Below, in pieces: positions 8,138 through 15,810 of a DNA stretch of 64,000 bases. Positions within the stretch are counted from its first letter, which is position 1; every line of letters starts with the position of its first letter. A program made the translations under genes and the position numbers. The notes below the pieces were generated by a model. The model did no database searches. It had not been told where the DNA came from and saw only the letters and a list, made by a program, of their open reading frames with translations. This stretch comes from Halopseudomonas sp002296055 (GTDB taxonomy: Bacteria > Pseudomonadota > Gammaproteobacteria > Pseudomonadales > Pseudomonadaceae): the NCBI RefSeq assembly GCF_050876985.1, contig NZ_JBPAPP010000001.1, one strand, 5' to 3'.

Positions 8138-8929
8138 ATGATTCCCGTCGACGGAGCCTTTATCCTCGCCGTTTCTCCCCGTTTTTCCGGTGCCCGCGAT
8201 GACGCCCAGCGGCGCATCGTCGGCGACATTTCTGCTGCCTTTGCCCCTACCCTTGCCCATTACCGGATCGACAGCCGCCTGCGGATTGCGCACTTCATGG
8301 CGCAGGTGACCCATGAATGTGCCGGGTTTCGTACCACCGAGGAGTTTGCCAGTGGCGCTGCCTATGAAGGGCGGCGCGACCTGGGCAACACCGAGCGTGG
8401 CGATGGCCGGCGTTACAAGGGGCGCGGGCTTATCCAGCTGACCGGGCGGGCCAACTACCGGCAGATGGGCGAGCGCTTGCGACTGCCGCTGGAGGCCGAA
8501 CCAGAGCTGGCAGCCGAGCCACTGACGTCGCTGAAAATCGCCTGTGAGTACTGGCACACCCGGCAGATCAACGAGGCGGCTGATCGCGATGACCTGATTC
8601 GCGCCACGCGGCTGGTCAACGGCGGGCTGAACGGGTTGGAGGATCGGCGCCAGTATCTGCAGAAAGCCAAAACCGCGCTGGCGGCGCTGGAGGGCTTGCG
8701 GGTGTCGCAGGCGCAAGGCGGCACCACCGTGGCCCTGCGCCGCGGCTCCTTTGGTGATGCGGTGCAGCAGTTGCAGGAACTGTTGGCCGCCCAGGGTTAT
8801 CCGCTGTCGATCGATCGTGACTTTGGCCCGGCGACCGAGCTGGCGGTGATGCAGTTTCAACAGCGCGCCGGGCTCTTGGTCGATGGCATCGTCGGCCAGA
8901 AGACCTGGGCTGCGCTGCGTAGTCGCTAG
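8138..8929 (+). CDS. GH19 chitinase/lysozyme-like protein with a peptidoglycan-binding domain
   Basis: The 263-residue protein has an N-terminal glycoside hydrolase 19 lysozyme-like domain (about 1-190): AHFMAQVTHECAGFRTTEE with the catalytic Glu, YKGRGLIQLTGRANY, and TRLVNGGLNGLEDR. A C-terminal PG_binding_1 domain follows (about 200-263: GSFGDAVQQLQELL, FGPATELAVMQFQ, DGIVGQKTWAAL). Such proteins cleave peptidoglycan, or chitin, and resemble phage endolysins. There is no signal peptide and no adjacent holin. I chose ATG at 8138 because GGAG lies 8 nt upstream; an upstream GTG at 8111 has no such site. It begins the stretch that interrupts the usual thrB-znu neighbourhood, so it was probably acquired from a phage and kept. 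Confidence 0.88.
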   Translation: MIPVDGAFILAVSPRFSGARDDAQRRIVGDISAAFAPTLAHYRIDSRLRIAHFMAQVTHECAGFRTTEEFASGAAYEGRRDLGNTERGDGRRYKGRGLIQLTGRANYRQMGERLRLPLEAEPELAAEPLTSLKIACEYWHTRQINEAADRDDLIRATRLVNGGLNGLEDRRQYLQKAKTALAALEGLRVSQAQGGTTVALRRGSFGDAVQQLQELLAAQGYPLSIDRDFGPATELAVMQFQQRAGLLVDGIVGQKTWAALRSR

Positions 8930-9016
8930 CGGCTTTTTTGGAGTTTCACCGTTCGGTCGCATTGCTGGCCTATATTTCGCATTGGAATGCCTTTTAGCTG
9001 AGCACAGGACGCTTTG

Positions 9017-9715
9017 ATGAGTACCATTCACTTTGTTGGTGGCGAGAAGGGCGGCGTGGGCAAATCCGTCGTCTCGCGCCTGTTGTCCCAGTACTTTCTC
9101 GACAATGGTCTGTTGTACGCGGGTTTTGATGCCGATCAGTCGCACGCCACCCTCACCCACTCCTACCCCGAGTTCACTCAGCCGATTGTGCTGGACGACT
9201 TTGAGAGCATTGATCAGTTGATCGAACTGGCCAGTGAGGACGATGAAAAGCAGCTGCTGGTGGATCTGCCTGCGCAGAGTCAGCGCTTTCTGGATCGGTG
9301 GCTGGAAGACAGCGGCGTGCTGGAAATCTGCGCCGAGCTGGGGCTGAAAACCCTGTTCTGGTACGTGGTCGACGGCGGGCGTGATTCGGTCATGCTGCTG
9401 CGTGCGTTTCAGCAGAAGTACGGCGGCTCAATGCCTTTTGTTGTGGTGCGCAACTTTGGTTGTGGCGGCGATTTCAGCGATATCGATCAGGTGATCGCGG
9501 AAGCCCAGGCCGCGCAATTGCTGGCGGTGGTGGATATCCCGGCGCTGCATCCGGCCACCTTGCAGCGTATCGACAAGCTGGGGCTGAGCTTCTGGTCGGC
9601 CATCAACCTCAAAAGCGCAGATGGCGCGCAACTGAGCATGATGGAGCGTCAGCGCACCAAGGTGTGGCTGCGCAAGGCCGGTCAGTCAATCGACGCGGCC
9701 CTGCAGCAGCTGTAG
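9017..9715 (+). CDS. Solitary ParA/MinD-type ATPase (MobD-like)
   Basis: A 232-residue P-loop protein with the deviant Walker A motif GGEKGGVGKS at about 8-17, a FDADQSHATLTH switch-like segment near 38 and LLVDLPAQSQ near 80. The mid-region GGRDSVMLLRAF and FVVVRNFG is like that of CobQ/MinD/ParA ATPases and plasmid MobD-like proteins. No ParB, MinC or mobilisation partner and no parS-like repeats are visible next to it, so a role in segregation is not supported. The neighbours are an endolysin-like gene and a permease. The ATG at 9017 has AGGA upstream; the preceding TTG is less likely. A large hairpin terminates it. Confidence 0.8.
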   Translation: MSTIHFVGGEKGGVGKSVVSRLLSQYFLDNGLLYAGFDADQSHATLTHSYPEFTQPIVLDDFESIDQLIELASEDDEKQLLVDLPAQSQRFLDRWLEDSGVLEICAELGLKTLFWYVVDGGRDSVMLLRAFQQKYGGSMPFVVVRNFGCGGDFSDIDQVIAEAQAAQLLAVVDIPALHPATLQRIDKLGLSFWSAINLKSADGAQLSMMERQRTKVWLRKAGQSIDAALQQL

Positions 9716-9728
9716 TACCCGGGGTGCA

Positions 9729-9779
9729 CTGATCACTGCCACAGACTCTGAATGCCAGAGAGTGTGCGCAGGTGATCAG
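9729..9779. terminator. Long hairpin between two convergent genes
   Basis: Outer arms CTGATCAC (9729-9736) and GTGATCAG (9772-9779) pair perfectly, and inner segments (CACAGACTCT / AGAGAGTGTG) can pair in part. It lies between the ends of the ParA-like gene and the NCS1 gene and probably terminates both. Confidence 0.6.
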
Positions 9780-9793
9780 CGCGTCCCGGCGCC

Positions 9794-11239
9794 TTACTGC
9801 TGTGCGGGTGTATCGCGCATCAACAGATAGTGCAGTACCGCGCCCATCAGCGCGCCCAGCAGCCAGGCGTAACCATGCAGTTGGCTCAGCACCGGCACCC
9901 AGACCGAGGCAACGGAGAACACCGAGGCCACCGCAAAGGCGATCATCGCCTTGCGGTTCCAGCCGCCGTTGAAATAGTAGCTGCTGCCTGGCTCGGCGCT
10001 GAACAGGTGCTGCAGGTTCAGCTGCTGTTTACGCACCAGGTAGTAGTCCGCAACGATGATGCCGTACAGCGGTGCCAGAATGGCGCCCAGGGTGTCGACG
10101 AAGGCGGCAATGCCCACCTGGCTGATGAAGGCCACCCACAGTGCACCAATAAAGAACGCGATGGCTGCGGTGATAAAGCCGCCGGTGCGAGCGCTGATGC
10201 GCGCGGGCGCCAGGTTGGCGATGTCGTAGGCCGGCGGAATAAAGTTGGCCACCAGGTTGATGCCGACCGTGGCAGCAAAGAAGGTCAGTGCAGCGATGAT
10301 GGTCAGCGTGAGGCTGTCCACGCGGGCGACGATGTCGGTCGGGTTGGTCAGCGTCTCGCCAAACACCACCACGGTGCCGGCGGTGATCACCAGGGCGATG
10401 ACGGAGAAAATCGCCAGGCTGACCGGCAGCCCGAGGAAGTTGCCCACGGTCATCTGCTTCTCGCTTTTGACAAAGCGGGCAAAGTCGCCGTAGTTGATTA
10501 CCACCGCAGCAAAGTACGCCACCATGGTGCCAACCACGGCAAAGAAGGCGGCGACCGGACCGGCCTCGTACTCACCGCTGCCACTGAAGATGGTGCCCAG
10601 CTCGGTCAGCAGGCTTGGGCCGGCCTGGTACCAGATGATCAGCATCAGCGCGATCATGACCACATACACCAGCGGCCCGGCCCAGTTCAGAAAGCGGGTG
10701 ATCCACTCCATGCCGCGTACGAACAGCAGCACCTGAAAGGCGCAGACCAGACAGTAGGAGACCCAGCCGATGGCGGTGATACCCAGCAGCGTTGGGGTAT
10801 CGGCTGCGGGCTCAAACAGGGCATTAAGCAGCAGCGCCAGCGCGGTGGAGGCAAAGTAGGTCTGCACGCCGTACCAGAAGATCGCTACAATCCCGCGTAC
10901 CACCGCCGGGAAGTTTGCGCCGCGCACCCCCATGCTGGAGCGGGCCATGACCGGGAAAGGCACGCCGTATTTGACGCTTGGCTTGCCGGTCAGCTGCACC
11001 AGGCCCATGACAATGAAGCCGGCCAGCACGATGCCGGCGAGCACTGCCCAGCCGCTTAACCCGTAGGAGATAAACAGGGTGGCAGCCAGCGTGTAGCCGA
11101 ACAGGCTCTGAATATCGTTGGACCACACGTTGAATATCTCGAACCAGCCCCAGTGGCGTTTGCCCGGCGGCAGCGGGGCAAGGTCTTCGTTGTGCAGAGT
11201 GGGGTCGATGTGCTTGATCTGAAAGTCGTCGTTGGCCAT
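9794..11239 (-). CDS. NCS1-family nucleobase/hydantoin:cation symporter
   Basis: The 481-residue, roughly 12-TM inner-membrane protein begins MANDDFQIKHIDPTLHNEDL, has the NCS1 N-terminal signature (FEIFNVWSNDIQSLFGYTLA) and a family-like TM3 region (VKYGVPFPVMARSSMGVRG). NCS1 members import cytosine, uracil, allantoin, hydantoins or thiamine with H+ or Na+; the substrate here is not resolved. No catabolic gene for pyrimidines or hydantoins lies beside it. I chose ATG at 11239 (AGGA, 7 nt spacing) over the far-upstream start at 11338, whose extra 33 residues are Arg/Lys-rich and unlike the family. Two TTGTnnACAA-like sites lie upstream. Confidence 0.85.
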   Translation of the reverse strand: MANDDFQIKHIDPTLHNEDLAPLPPGKRHWGWFEIFNVWSNDIQSLFGYTLAATLFISYGLSGWAVLAGIVLAGFIVMGLVQLTGKPSVKYGVPFPVMARSSMGVRGANFPAVVRGIVAIFWYGVQTYFASTALALLLNALFEPAADTPTLLGITAIGWVSYCLVCAFQVLLFVRGMEWITRFLNWAGPLVYVVMIALMLIIWYQAGPSLLTELGTIFSGSGEYEAGPVAAFFAVVGTMVAYFAAVVINYGDFARFVKSEKQMTVGNFLGLPVSLAIFSVIALVITAGTVVVFGETLTNPTDIVARVDSLTLTIIAALTFFAATVGINLVANFIPPAYDIANLAPARISARTGGFITAAIAFFIGALWVAFISQVGIAAFVDTLGAILAPLYGIIVADYYLVRKQQLNLQHLFSAEPGSSYYFNGGWNRKAMIAFAVASVFSVASVWVPVLSQLHGYAWLLGALMGAVLHYLLMRDTPAQQ

Positions 11240-11580
11240 GAGCCGGTCCTTGCGTCTTGTTGTTCTCGCCTGAAAGCGGCGTCTCCCACGCCCAGCAGGG
11301 CGCCTCTTTAACCGTTGTAGCTGCTTTGCAGCTTTCATGCCGTCTCAGTGGCTATGCGGTATTGCAGCTATACCGCTGTCAGAGCCGGATAGTCGCACAT
11401 TGTGTACAAAAATGTCGCTCTTTTGTATCCAAAATTTCTTTTGGTAGCGTGCCGGCCCTGGCGAACCTGTGCTGCGTGCGCGCGTCATAGTCAGATATCT
11501 TGCCCTCGGTTCTCCAGCGCGCACCTGGATAGCCGCCACTTTCGTTCAAACGAAACGCCAACAGGCCCTGGAAGAACTGC
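11240..11580. promoter_or_regulatory. Divergent region of the NCS1 permease and YdjM-like genes with two operator-like sites
   Basis: In this 341-bp stretch TTGTGTACAA (11400-11409) is a perfect TTGTnnACAA dyad. A second, imperfect copy TTGTATCCAA (11423-11432) starts 23 bp later. Such dyads are typical of GntR-family operators. No adjacent GntR gene is present, so the assignment is speculative. No gene was seen in the stretch. Confidence 0.4.
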
Positions 11581-12096
11581 ATGCTGATTGCTCACCTACC
11601 GTCTGGCTTTATTCTTTCGAGCTATCTGTTAGCGCCGCTGCGCCGTGCACCGGCGCGGCCAGTGTGGCTGCTGCTGGCCGGCACCCTGGGCGGCATCTTC
11701 CCTGACTTTGACATGTTGTACTTTTACTTCGTCGATAATGGCATGGTGCATCACCACCGCTACGTGACCCACTGGCCGCTGCTGTGGCTATGCCTGCTGA
11801 CGGGGGCGCTGGTCGGTTTAGCGCTTTGCCGGCGTATGGCGGCGCCCTGGCTACTGCTGATGTTTAGTCTGGGCGGCATGCTGCATGTGTTGCTGGATAG
11901 TCTGGCGGGAGATGTCTGGTGGTTTGCGCCTTTTATTGACCAGCGCTATTCGCTGGTCACGGTGACCGCGCGCTATAAACCCTGGTGGCTGAATTTCATC
12001 GTCCACTGGGTGTTTCTGGTGGAACTGGCGATATGGGGCTGGGCTCTATGGCGTTGGCGAGTACGTGAGCGCTGGTTGCGCTCCGAGGCGGGCTAG
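11581..12096 (+). CDS. YdjM/DUF457-type inner-membrane protein, predicted metal-dependent hydrolase
   Basis: A 171-residue polytopic membrane protein (about four TM segments) with conserved acid and His clusters: GTLGGIFPDFDMLYF near residue 40, MVHHHRYVTHWPL near 55-67 and GGMLHVLLDSLAGDVWWFAPF near 100. These are hallmarks of the YdjM family of inner-membrane proteins annotated as metal-dependent hydrolases. The reaction is unknown. GGAAG six nt before the ATG supports the start. It converges on znuA, with a hairpin (12097-12120) between them. It does not look functionally tied to the zinc genes. Confidence 0.8.
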   Translation: MLIAHLPSGFILSSYLLAPLRRAPARPVWLLLAGTLGGIFPDFDMLYFYFVDNGMVHHHRYVTHWPLLWLCLLTGALVGLALCRRMAAPWLLLMFSLGGMLHVLLDSLAGDVWWFAPFIDQRYSLVTVTARYKPWWLNFIVHWVFLVELAIWGWALWRWRVRERWLRSEAG

Positions 12097-12120
12097 CCGG
12101 TGCTCGCGGCGTAGCACCGG
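12097..12120. terminator. Hairpin between the convergent YdjM-like gene and znuA
   Basis: Perfect 8-bp stem CCGGTGCT / AGCACCGG with an 8-nt loop, starting directly after the YdjM-like stop codon. There is no strong T tract on either side. Confidence 0.55.
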
Positions 12121-12125
12121 TACTC

Positions 12126-13031
12126 TCAGATGCCTTCCAGGCAGCTCGCCAGGCTGTCGGTCAGCCCGCCCAGCATCTGCATATAGCCGTCGGCGCTGGC
12201 GGGTGTGTCGGCGCCCAGCGGGTCAAGCTGGGCGCTGTCCACCGGCAGTCCTTCGGTCAGGCTATTGACCAGGCGCGGGGTAAATTGCGGCTCGCTGAAT
12301 ACGCAGGCGCGGCCGGCACTGCGCAGCTGCTCGCGCAGTTCGTTGACGTGGCGCGCGCCAGGCTGGACCTCGTGCGACAGGCTGAACACGCCGGTGTGCT
12401 GGATACCCAGGTGTTCTTCCAGGTAGGCGTAGGCGTCATGAAACACAAAGTAGGATTTGCCCTTGAGCGGCGCAAAGCGGCTTTTCAGGTCTGCGTCCAG
12501 TGCGGCCAGTTGCTGCTCAAAACGCTGCAGGTTGCTTTGCAGCTTGTCCTGCTGGGCGGGGTAAAGCGGTGCCAGGTCGGCGGCCATCCAGCGGGCGAGC
12601 ACCAGCGCGTTGTCCGGTGACAGCCAGATGTGGGCGTCCAGACTGCCTTCGTCGTGGTGGTGATCGTGATGGTCATGACCATGCTCGGCGTGCTCTTCCT
12701 CATACTCGCGCAGGGTCAGATCGGGGATCTCCATCAGTTCGCGGGCATTGCCGTTGTCGTGCAGGATATCTTCCAGAAACCGTTCAAGGTTGGGGCCGAC
12801 CCAGTAAATGCGTTCGGCGCTTGCCAGGGCGCGACGGTCAGAGGGGCGCAGCGCAAAGGCATGGGGTGAGACGCCAGGCGGCAGCAGTACGGCAGGCTCG
12901 TCGATGCCGTCGAGCAGCGCGGCGCTGATCAGTTGCACTGGCTTAATGGTGGCCAGAACGCGGCTGTCGGCTAGCGCAGCGCAGGAAAACAGCGTGCCGA
13001 CGACCAGCGCGAGGAGAGAACGGAGTAACAT
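12126..13031 (-). CDS. znuA: Zinc ABC transporter, periplasmic binding protein ZnuA
   Basis: The 301-residue cluster A-I solute-binding protein has a signal peptide (MLLRSLLALVVGTLFSCAALA). Zinc-ligand regions are GVSPHAFALRPSD (His near 60), a His-rich charged loop at about 111-130 (HGHDHHDHHHDEG), FVFHDAYAYLEEHLG and FSEPQF. The His loop is typical of zinc-specific ZnuA rather than Mn-binding homologues. It captures Zn2+ in the periplasm and delivers it to ZnuB. I start it at 13031, seven nt after AAGG; upstream in-frame starts would overlap the operator region and lengthen the protein beyond family size. It is divergent from zur-znuC-znuB across a candidate Zur box. Confidence 0.95.
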   Translation of the reverse strand: MLLRSLLALVVGTLFSCAALADSRVLATIKPVQLISAALLDGIDEPAVLLPPGVSPHAFALRPSDRRALASAERIYWVGPNLERFLEDILHDNGNARELMEIPDLTLREYEEEHAEHGHDHHDHHHDEGSLDAHIWLSPDNALVLARWMAADLAPLYPAQQDKLQSNLQRFEQQLAALDADLKSRFAPLKGKSYFVFHDAYAYLEEHLGIQHTGVFSLSHEVQPGARHVNELREQLRSAGRACVFSEPQFTPRLVNSLTEGLPVDSAQLDPLGADTPASADGYMQMLGGLTDSLASCLEGI

Positions 13032-13049
13032 GGGCATACCTTGAGATGT

Positions 13050-13073
13050 GAAATCGTAATATGATAACAGGTC
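13050..13073. promoter_or_regulatory. Candidate Zur box between znuA and zur
   Basis: The segment contains GTAATATGATAAC (13056-13068), an imperfect dyad resembling the gamma-proteobacterial Zur core GTTATAnnATAAC, with GAAAT and GGTC flanks similar to the longer consensus. It sits 19-42 bp before the znuA start, in the divergent znuA/zur region, where Zur is known to act in related bacteria. Confidence 0.65.
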
Positions 13074-13134
13074 ATTCACCTCTGAACAGACCCCGCAGCA
13101 ATGGCCGGCGGGGCGCAGCCCGCGAGGTAGCCCG

Positions 13135-13629
13135 ATGAGTGAGACATCGTCCCTTCCCGATCCGCAAAAACCGCACAACCACGCGCACTGTGTCAGCCAT
13201 GCGCTGAGCGCCGCCGAGCAGGTGTGCGCCCGCGACGGTGTGCGCTTTACCGCCCTGCGCAAGCGTGTGCTTGAGCTGGTCTGGCAAAGCCACAAGCCGC
13301 TGGGTGCCTACGATATTCTGGAAACCTTGTCCCGCGAAGATGGCCGCCGCGCGGCGCCGCCGACGGTTTACCGCGCCCTGGACTTTCTGCAAGAGCAGGG
13401 ATTGGTGCACCGCATCGCCTCGCTCAACGCCTTTATTGGTTGCTCCAGCCCTGAGCACCGCCATCATGGACATTTTCTGATCTGCCTTAATTGCCACTTG
13501 GCGATTGAGCTGGAGGAGTCGGGCATCAGTGATGCGATCGCCGGCGCCGCCACCGCCAACGGCTTTGCCGTGCGCAGTGAAACGGTCGAGGTCAGCGGTT
13601 TGTGCGGTCAGTGCCAGGCGGCGGCATGA
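13135..13629 (+). CDS. zur: Zinc uptake regulator Zur (Fur family)
   Basis: A 164-residue Fur-family repressor with an N-terminal winged helix (RFTALRKRVLELVWQSHKPLGAYDILETL, PPTVYRALDFLQEQGLVHRI) and a C-terminal dimerisation and metal domain (EHRHHGHFLICLNCHLAI). Two CxxC pairs (CLNC near 121 and CGQC near 159) form the structural zinc site of Zur proteins. With zinc bound it represses zinc-uptake genes. It heads the operon with znuC, whose ATG overlaps the zur stop codon by 4 bp. Autoregulation together with znuA is likely through the box at 13050-13073. Confidence 0.95.
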   Translation: MSETSSLPDPQKPHNHAHCVSHALSAAEQVCARDGVRFTALRKRVLELVWQSHKPLGAYDILETLSREDGRRAAPPTVYRALDFLQEQGLVHRIASLNAFIGCSSPEHRHHGHFLICLNCHLAIELEESGISDAIAGAATANGFAVRSETVEVSGLCGQCQAAA

Positions 13630-14396
13630 GCGACGCTCTGCTGTCACTGCGGCAGGTCAGCCTGCGGTTGAACGAGACCGATGTGCTGGAAAACGTCAAT
13701 CTCAGCGTCAAGCCTGGCGAAATTGTCACGCTGATCGGCCCCAATGGCGCGGGCAAGACCAGCCTGGTGCGGGTGGTGTTGGGGCTGCTCAAGGCCAGCA
13801 GCGGCGAGGTTCGGCGGCGTGCGCGGCTGCGCATCGGCTATATGCCGCAAAAACTGCAGGTTGACCCCTCGCTGCCGCTGACCGTGCTGCGCTTCCTGCT
13901 GCTGGTGCCGGGGGTGCGGCGGCCGGCGGTTGAGGCGGCGCTACTTGAAGTGGGTGCCGAGCATTTGCTGGAGCGCCCCTTGCAGCAGGTGTCGGGGGGC
14001 GAACTGCAGCGCATCTTGCTGGCGCGCGCGTTGCTGCGCGAGCCGGATTTGCTGGTGCTGGATGAGCCGGTGCAGGGCGTCGATGTGAATGGTCAGATCG
14101 AGCTCTATCAGTTGATTACCCGCCTGCGCGATCGCTACGGCTGTGGCGTGCTGATGGTCTCCCATGACCTGCATCTGGTGATGGCCACCACCAACACCGT
14201 GGTGTGTATCAACCGCCACGTCTGCTGTTCCGGGCACCCGGAGCAGGTCAGCACCGATCCGGCCTTTGTCGCCATGTTCGGCGAGCAGGCCAGCGCCCTG
14301 GCCGTTTACAACCACCACCATGATCACGGGCATGACCTGCATGGCGAGGTAGTACCCCACGAACACAGCCACGGACCTTACTGCAAGCATGCCTGA
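13626..14396 (+). CDS. znuC: Zinc ABC transporter ATPase ZnuC
   Basis: The 256-residue ABC ATPase has Walker A GPNGAGKT (38-45), signature VSGGELQRILLARALL, Walker B LLVLDEP followed by VQGVDVNGQ, and the switch His in VSHDLHLVM. It energises ZnuB. The C-terminus is unusually His-rich (HHHDHGHDLHGE, HEHSHGPYCKHA), a possible cytoplasmic zinc buffer or sensor; His tails occur in several ZnuC proteins. I start it at 13626 (ATGA overlap with the zur stop) rather than an upstream in-frame start inside zur. znuB overlaps its end by 8 bp, which shows tight translational coupling. Confidence 0.95.
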   Translation: MSDALLSLRQVSLRLNETDVLENVNLSVKPGEIVTLIGPNGAGKTSLVRVVLGLLKASSGEVRRRARLRIGYMPQKLQVDPSLPLTVLRFLLLVPGVRRPAVEAALLEVGAEHLLERPLQQVSGGELQRILLARALLREPDLLVLDEPVQGVDVNGQIELYQLITRLRDRYGCGVLMVSHDLHLVMATTNTVVCINRHVCCSGHPEQVSTDPAFVAMFGEQASALAVYNHHHDHGHDLHGEVVPHEHSHGPYCKHA

Positions 14397-15174
14397 CTTT
14401 CTTCTCTACGCCCTGCTGGCCGGCTTGGCGCTGGCATTGGTGGCCGGGCCGCTGGGCTCCTTTGTGGTCTGGCGTCGCATGGCCTATTTCGGCGATACCC
14501 TGTCGCACTCGGCGCTGCTTGGGGTGGCCCTGGGCATGCTGCTGGACATCAACCTCACAGTCGCGGTAACCGTGGGCTGCGTGCTGATTGCGGTGCTGCT
14601 GGTGGCGCTGCAACACAAGGAGTGGCTGGCCAGCGATACCCTGCTGGGGATTCTCGCGCACAGTACGCTCTCGCTGGGCCTGGTGGTGCTGGCGCTGGCG
14701 GAAAACATGCGCGTCGATCTGATGGCTTACCTGTTTGGTGACCTGCTGGCGATCACCTCGAATGAACTGGCCTGGATGCTGGGTGGCCTGCTGATCGTCC
14801 TGGTATTGATGAGCCTGCTGTGGCGCAGCCTGATGTCGATCACCGTGCACGAAGAGCTGGCCCGGGTTGAGGGGCTGCCGGTCACGGCGATCAGGCTGGC
14901 TCTGATGCTGCTGATCGCCATTGTGATTGCAGTGGCGATGAAGGTGGTGGGGGTACTGCTGATCACCTCGTTGCTGATTATCCCGCCGGCGGCGGCGCAG
15001 CGTCATGCGCGCACGCCCGAGCAGATGGCGCTGGGCGCCAGCGTGCTGGGCATGCTGGCCGTGCTTGGCGGGTTGGCGTTGTCCTGGGAGCTGGATACGC
15101 CGGCTGGCCCATCGGTGGTGGTGTGCGCGGCCGCGATGTTCATGCTGGCGCTGGCGATTCCGCGCCGCGCCTGA
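14389..15174 (+). CDS. znuB: Zinc ABC transporter permease ZnuB
   Basis: The 261-residue inner-membrane permease has about eight TM helices and the family motifs WRRMAYFGDTLSHSALLGVALG near 28-48, LLAITSNELAW and RLALMLLIAIVIAVAMKVVGVLLITSLLIIPPAAA. It forms the Zn2+ channel of ZnuABC. It is the last gene of zur-znuC-znuB. Its TGA (15172-15174) directly abuts the stop codon of the convergent sco gene (15175), so there is no room for an independent terminator. Confidence 0.95.
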   Translation: MPDFLLYALLAGLALALVAGPLGSFVVWRRMAYFGDTLSHSALLGVALGMLLDINLTVAVTVGCVLIAVLLVALQHKEWLASDTLLGILAHSTLSLGLVVLALAENMRVDLMAYLFGDLLAITSNELAWMLGGLLIVLVLMSLLWRSLMSITVHEELARVEGLPVTAIRLALMLLIAIVIAVAMKVVGVLLITSLLIIPPAAAQRHARTPEQMALGASVLGMLAVLGGLALSWELDTPAGPSVVVCAAAMFMLALAIPRRA

Positions 15175-15810
15175 TTACTCCTGCGCCATGATGCGCGGTA
15201 GCCACAGCGCCAGCTGATCGGTGTTCAGCGGTGGGCGGATAAAGCCCACGTAGCGTCCCTGTGGGTCGACGATTACCACCTGGCCGCTGTGATCGACCAG
15301 ATAGTTTTCGCTGCTGGTATCGGGCTCGATATAGGCAACTGACAGCGCCTTGGCCAGGGTCGCGAGCTGATCGCTGTCACCGGTGGCCCCGGCGAAGCCG
15401 GCGTTGAAGAACTCCAGGTAGCTGGCCAGCTGCTCCGGGGTGTCGCGGTTGGGGTCCACGCTGACCAGAGTCACCTGCAACTGCCCTTGGGTGTCTTCGG
15501 GCAGCTTTTGCATCAGCTGACGCAGTTCGGCCAGGGTGGTTGGGCAGATGTCGGGGCAAAAGGTGTAACCAAAAAACAGCAGATCCCACTGGCCGTTCAG
15601 GTCATCCAGCCCCCAGGGCTGATCGGCAGCGGAGCGCAGGCTGACCTCGGGCAGGGCGCGCGGGCTGTCGAACAGATACACCCCGGCTTGCTGCAGCGCG
15701 TTGCGGTCCAGCGGCGCCGGACGGGTTACCTTGTTGACCACAGCGCCAACCACCAGCGCGATACTTGCCACACATACCAGAACGGTTTTCTGTACCCCGG
15801 TTAAAGCCAT
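15175..15810 (-). CDS. sco: Sco1/SenC copper chaperone for cytochrome oxidase
   Basis: A 211-residue membrane-anchored thioredoxin-fold protein with an N-terminal TM (about 8-27) and a periplasmic domain carrying the Sco copper motif GYTFCPDICPTTLAEL (CxxxC) and the His ligand in YLVDHSG. It delivers copper to the CuA site of oxidase subunit II. The start at 15810 has GAGG upstream; the longer upstream reading lacks a site. The gene overlaps the 3' end of cyoE by 10 bp and is the last of the oxidase assembly cluster on this strand. Confidence 0.93.
   Translation of the reverse strand: MALTGVQKTVLVCVASIALVVGAVVNKVTRPAPLDRNALQQAGVYLFDSPRALPEVSLRSAADQPWGLDDLNGQWDLLFFGYTFCPDICPTTLAELRQLMQKLPEDTQGQLQVTLVSVDPNRDTPEQLASYLEFFNAGFAGATGDSDQLATLAKALSVAYIEPDTSSENYLVDHSGQVVIVDPQGRYVGFIRPPLNTDQLALWLPRIMAQE

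Noticed and set aside
9017..9715. Chromosomal or plasmid partition locus (parA)
   Set aside because: The ATPase is real, but there is no parB and no parS-like repeats beside it, so a partition system is not supported.
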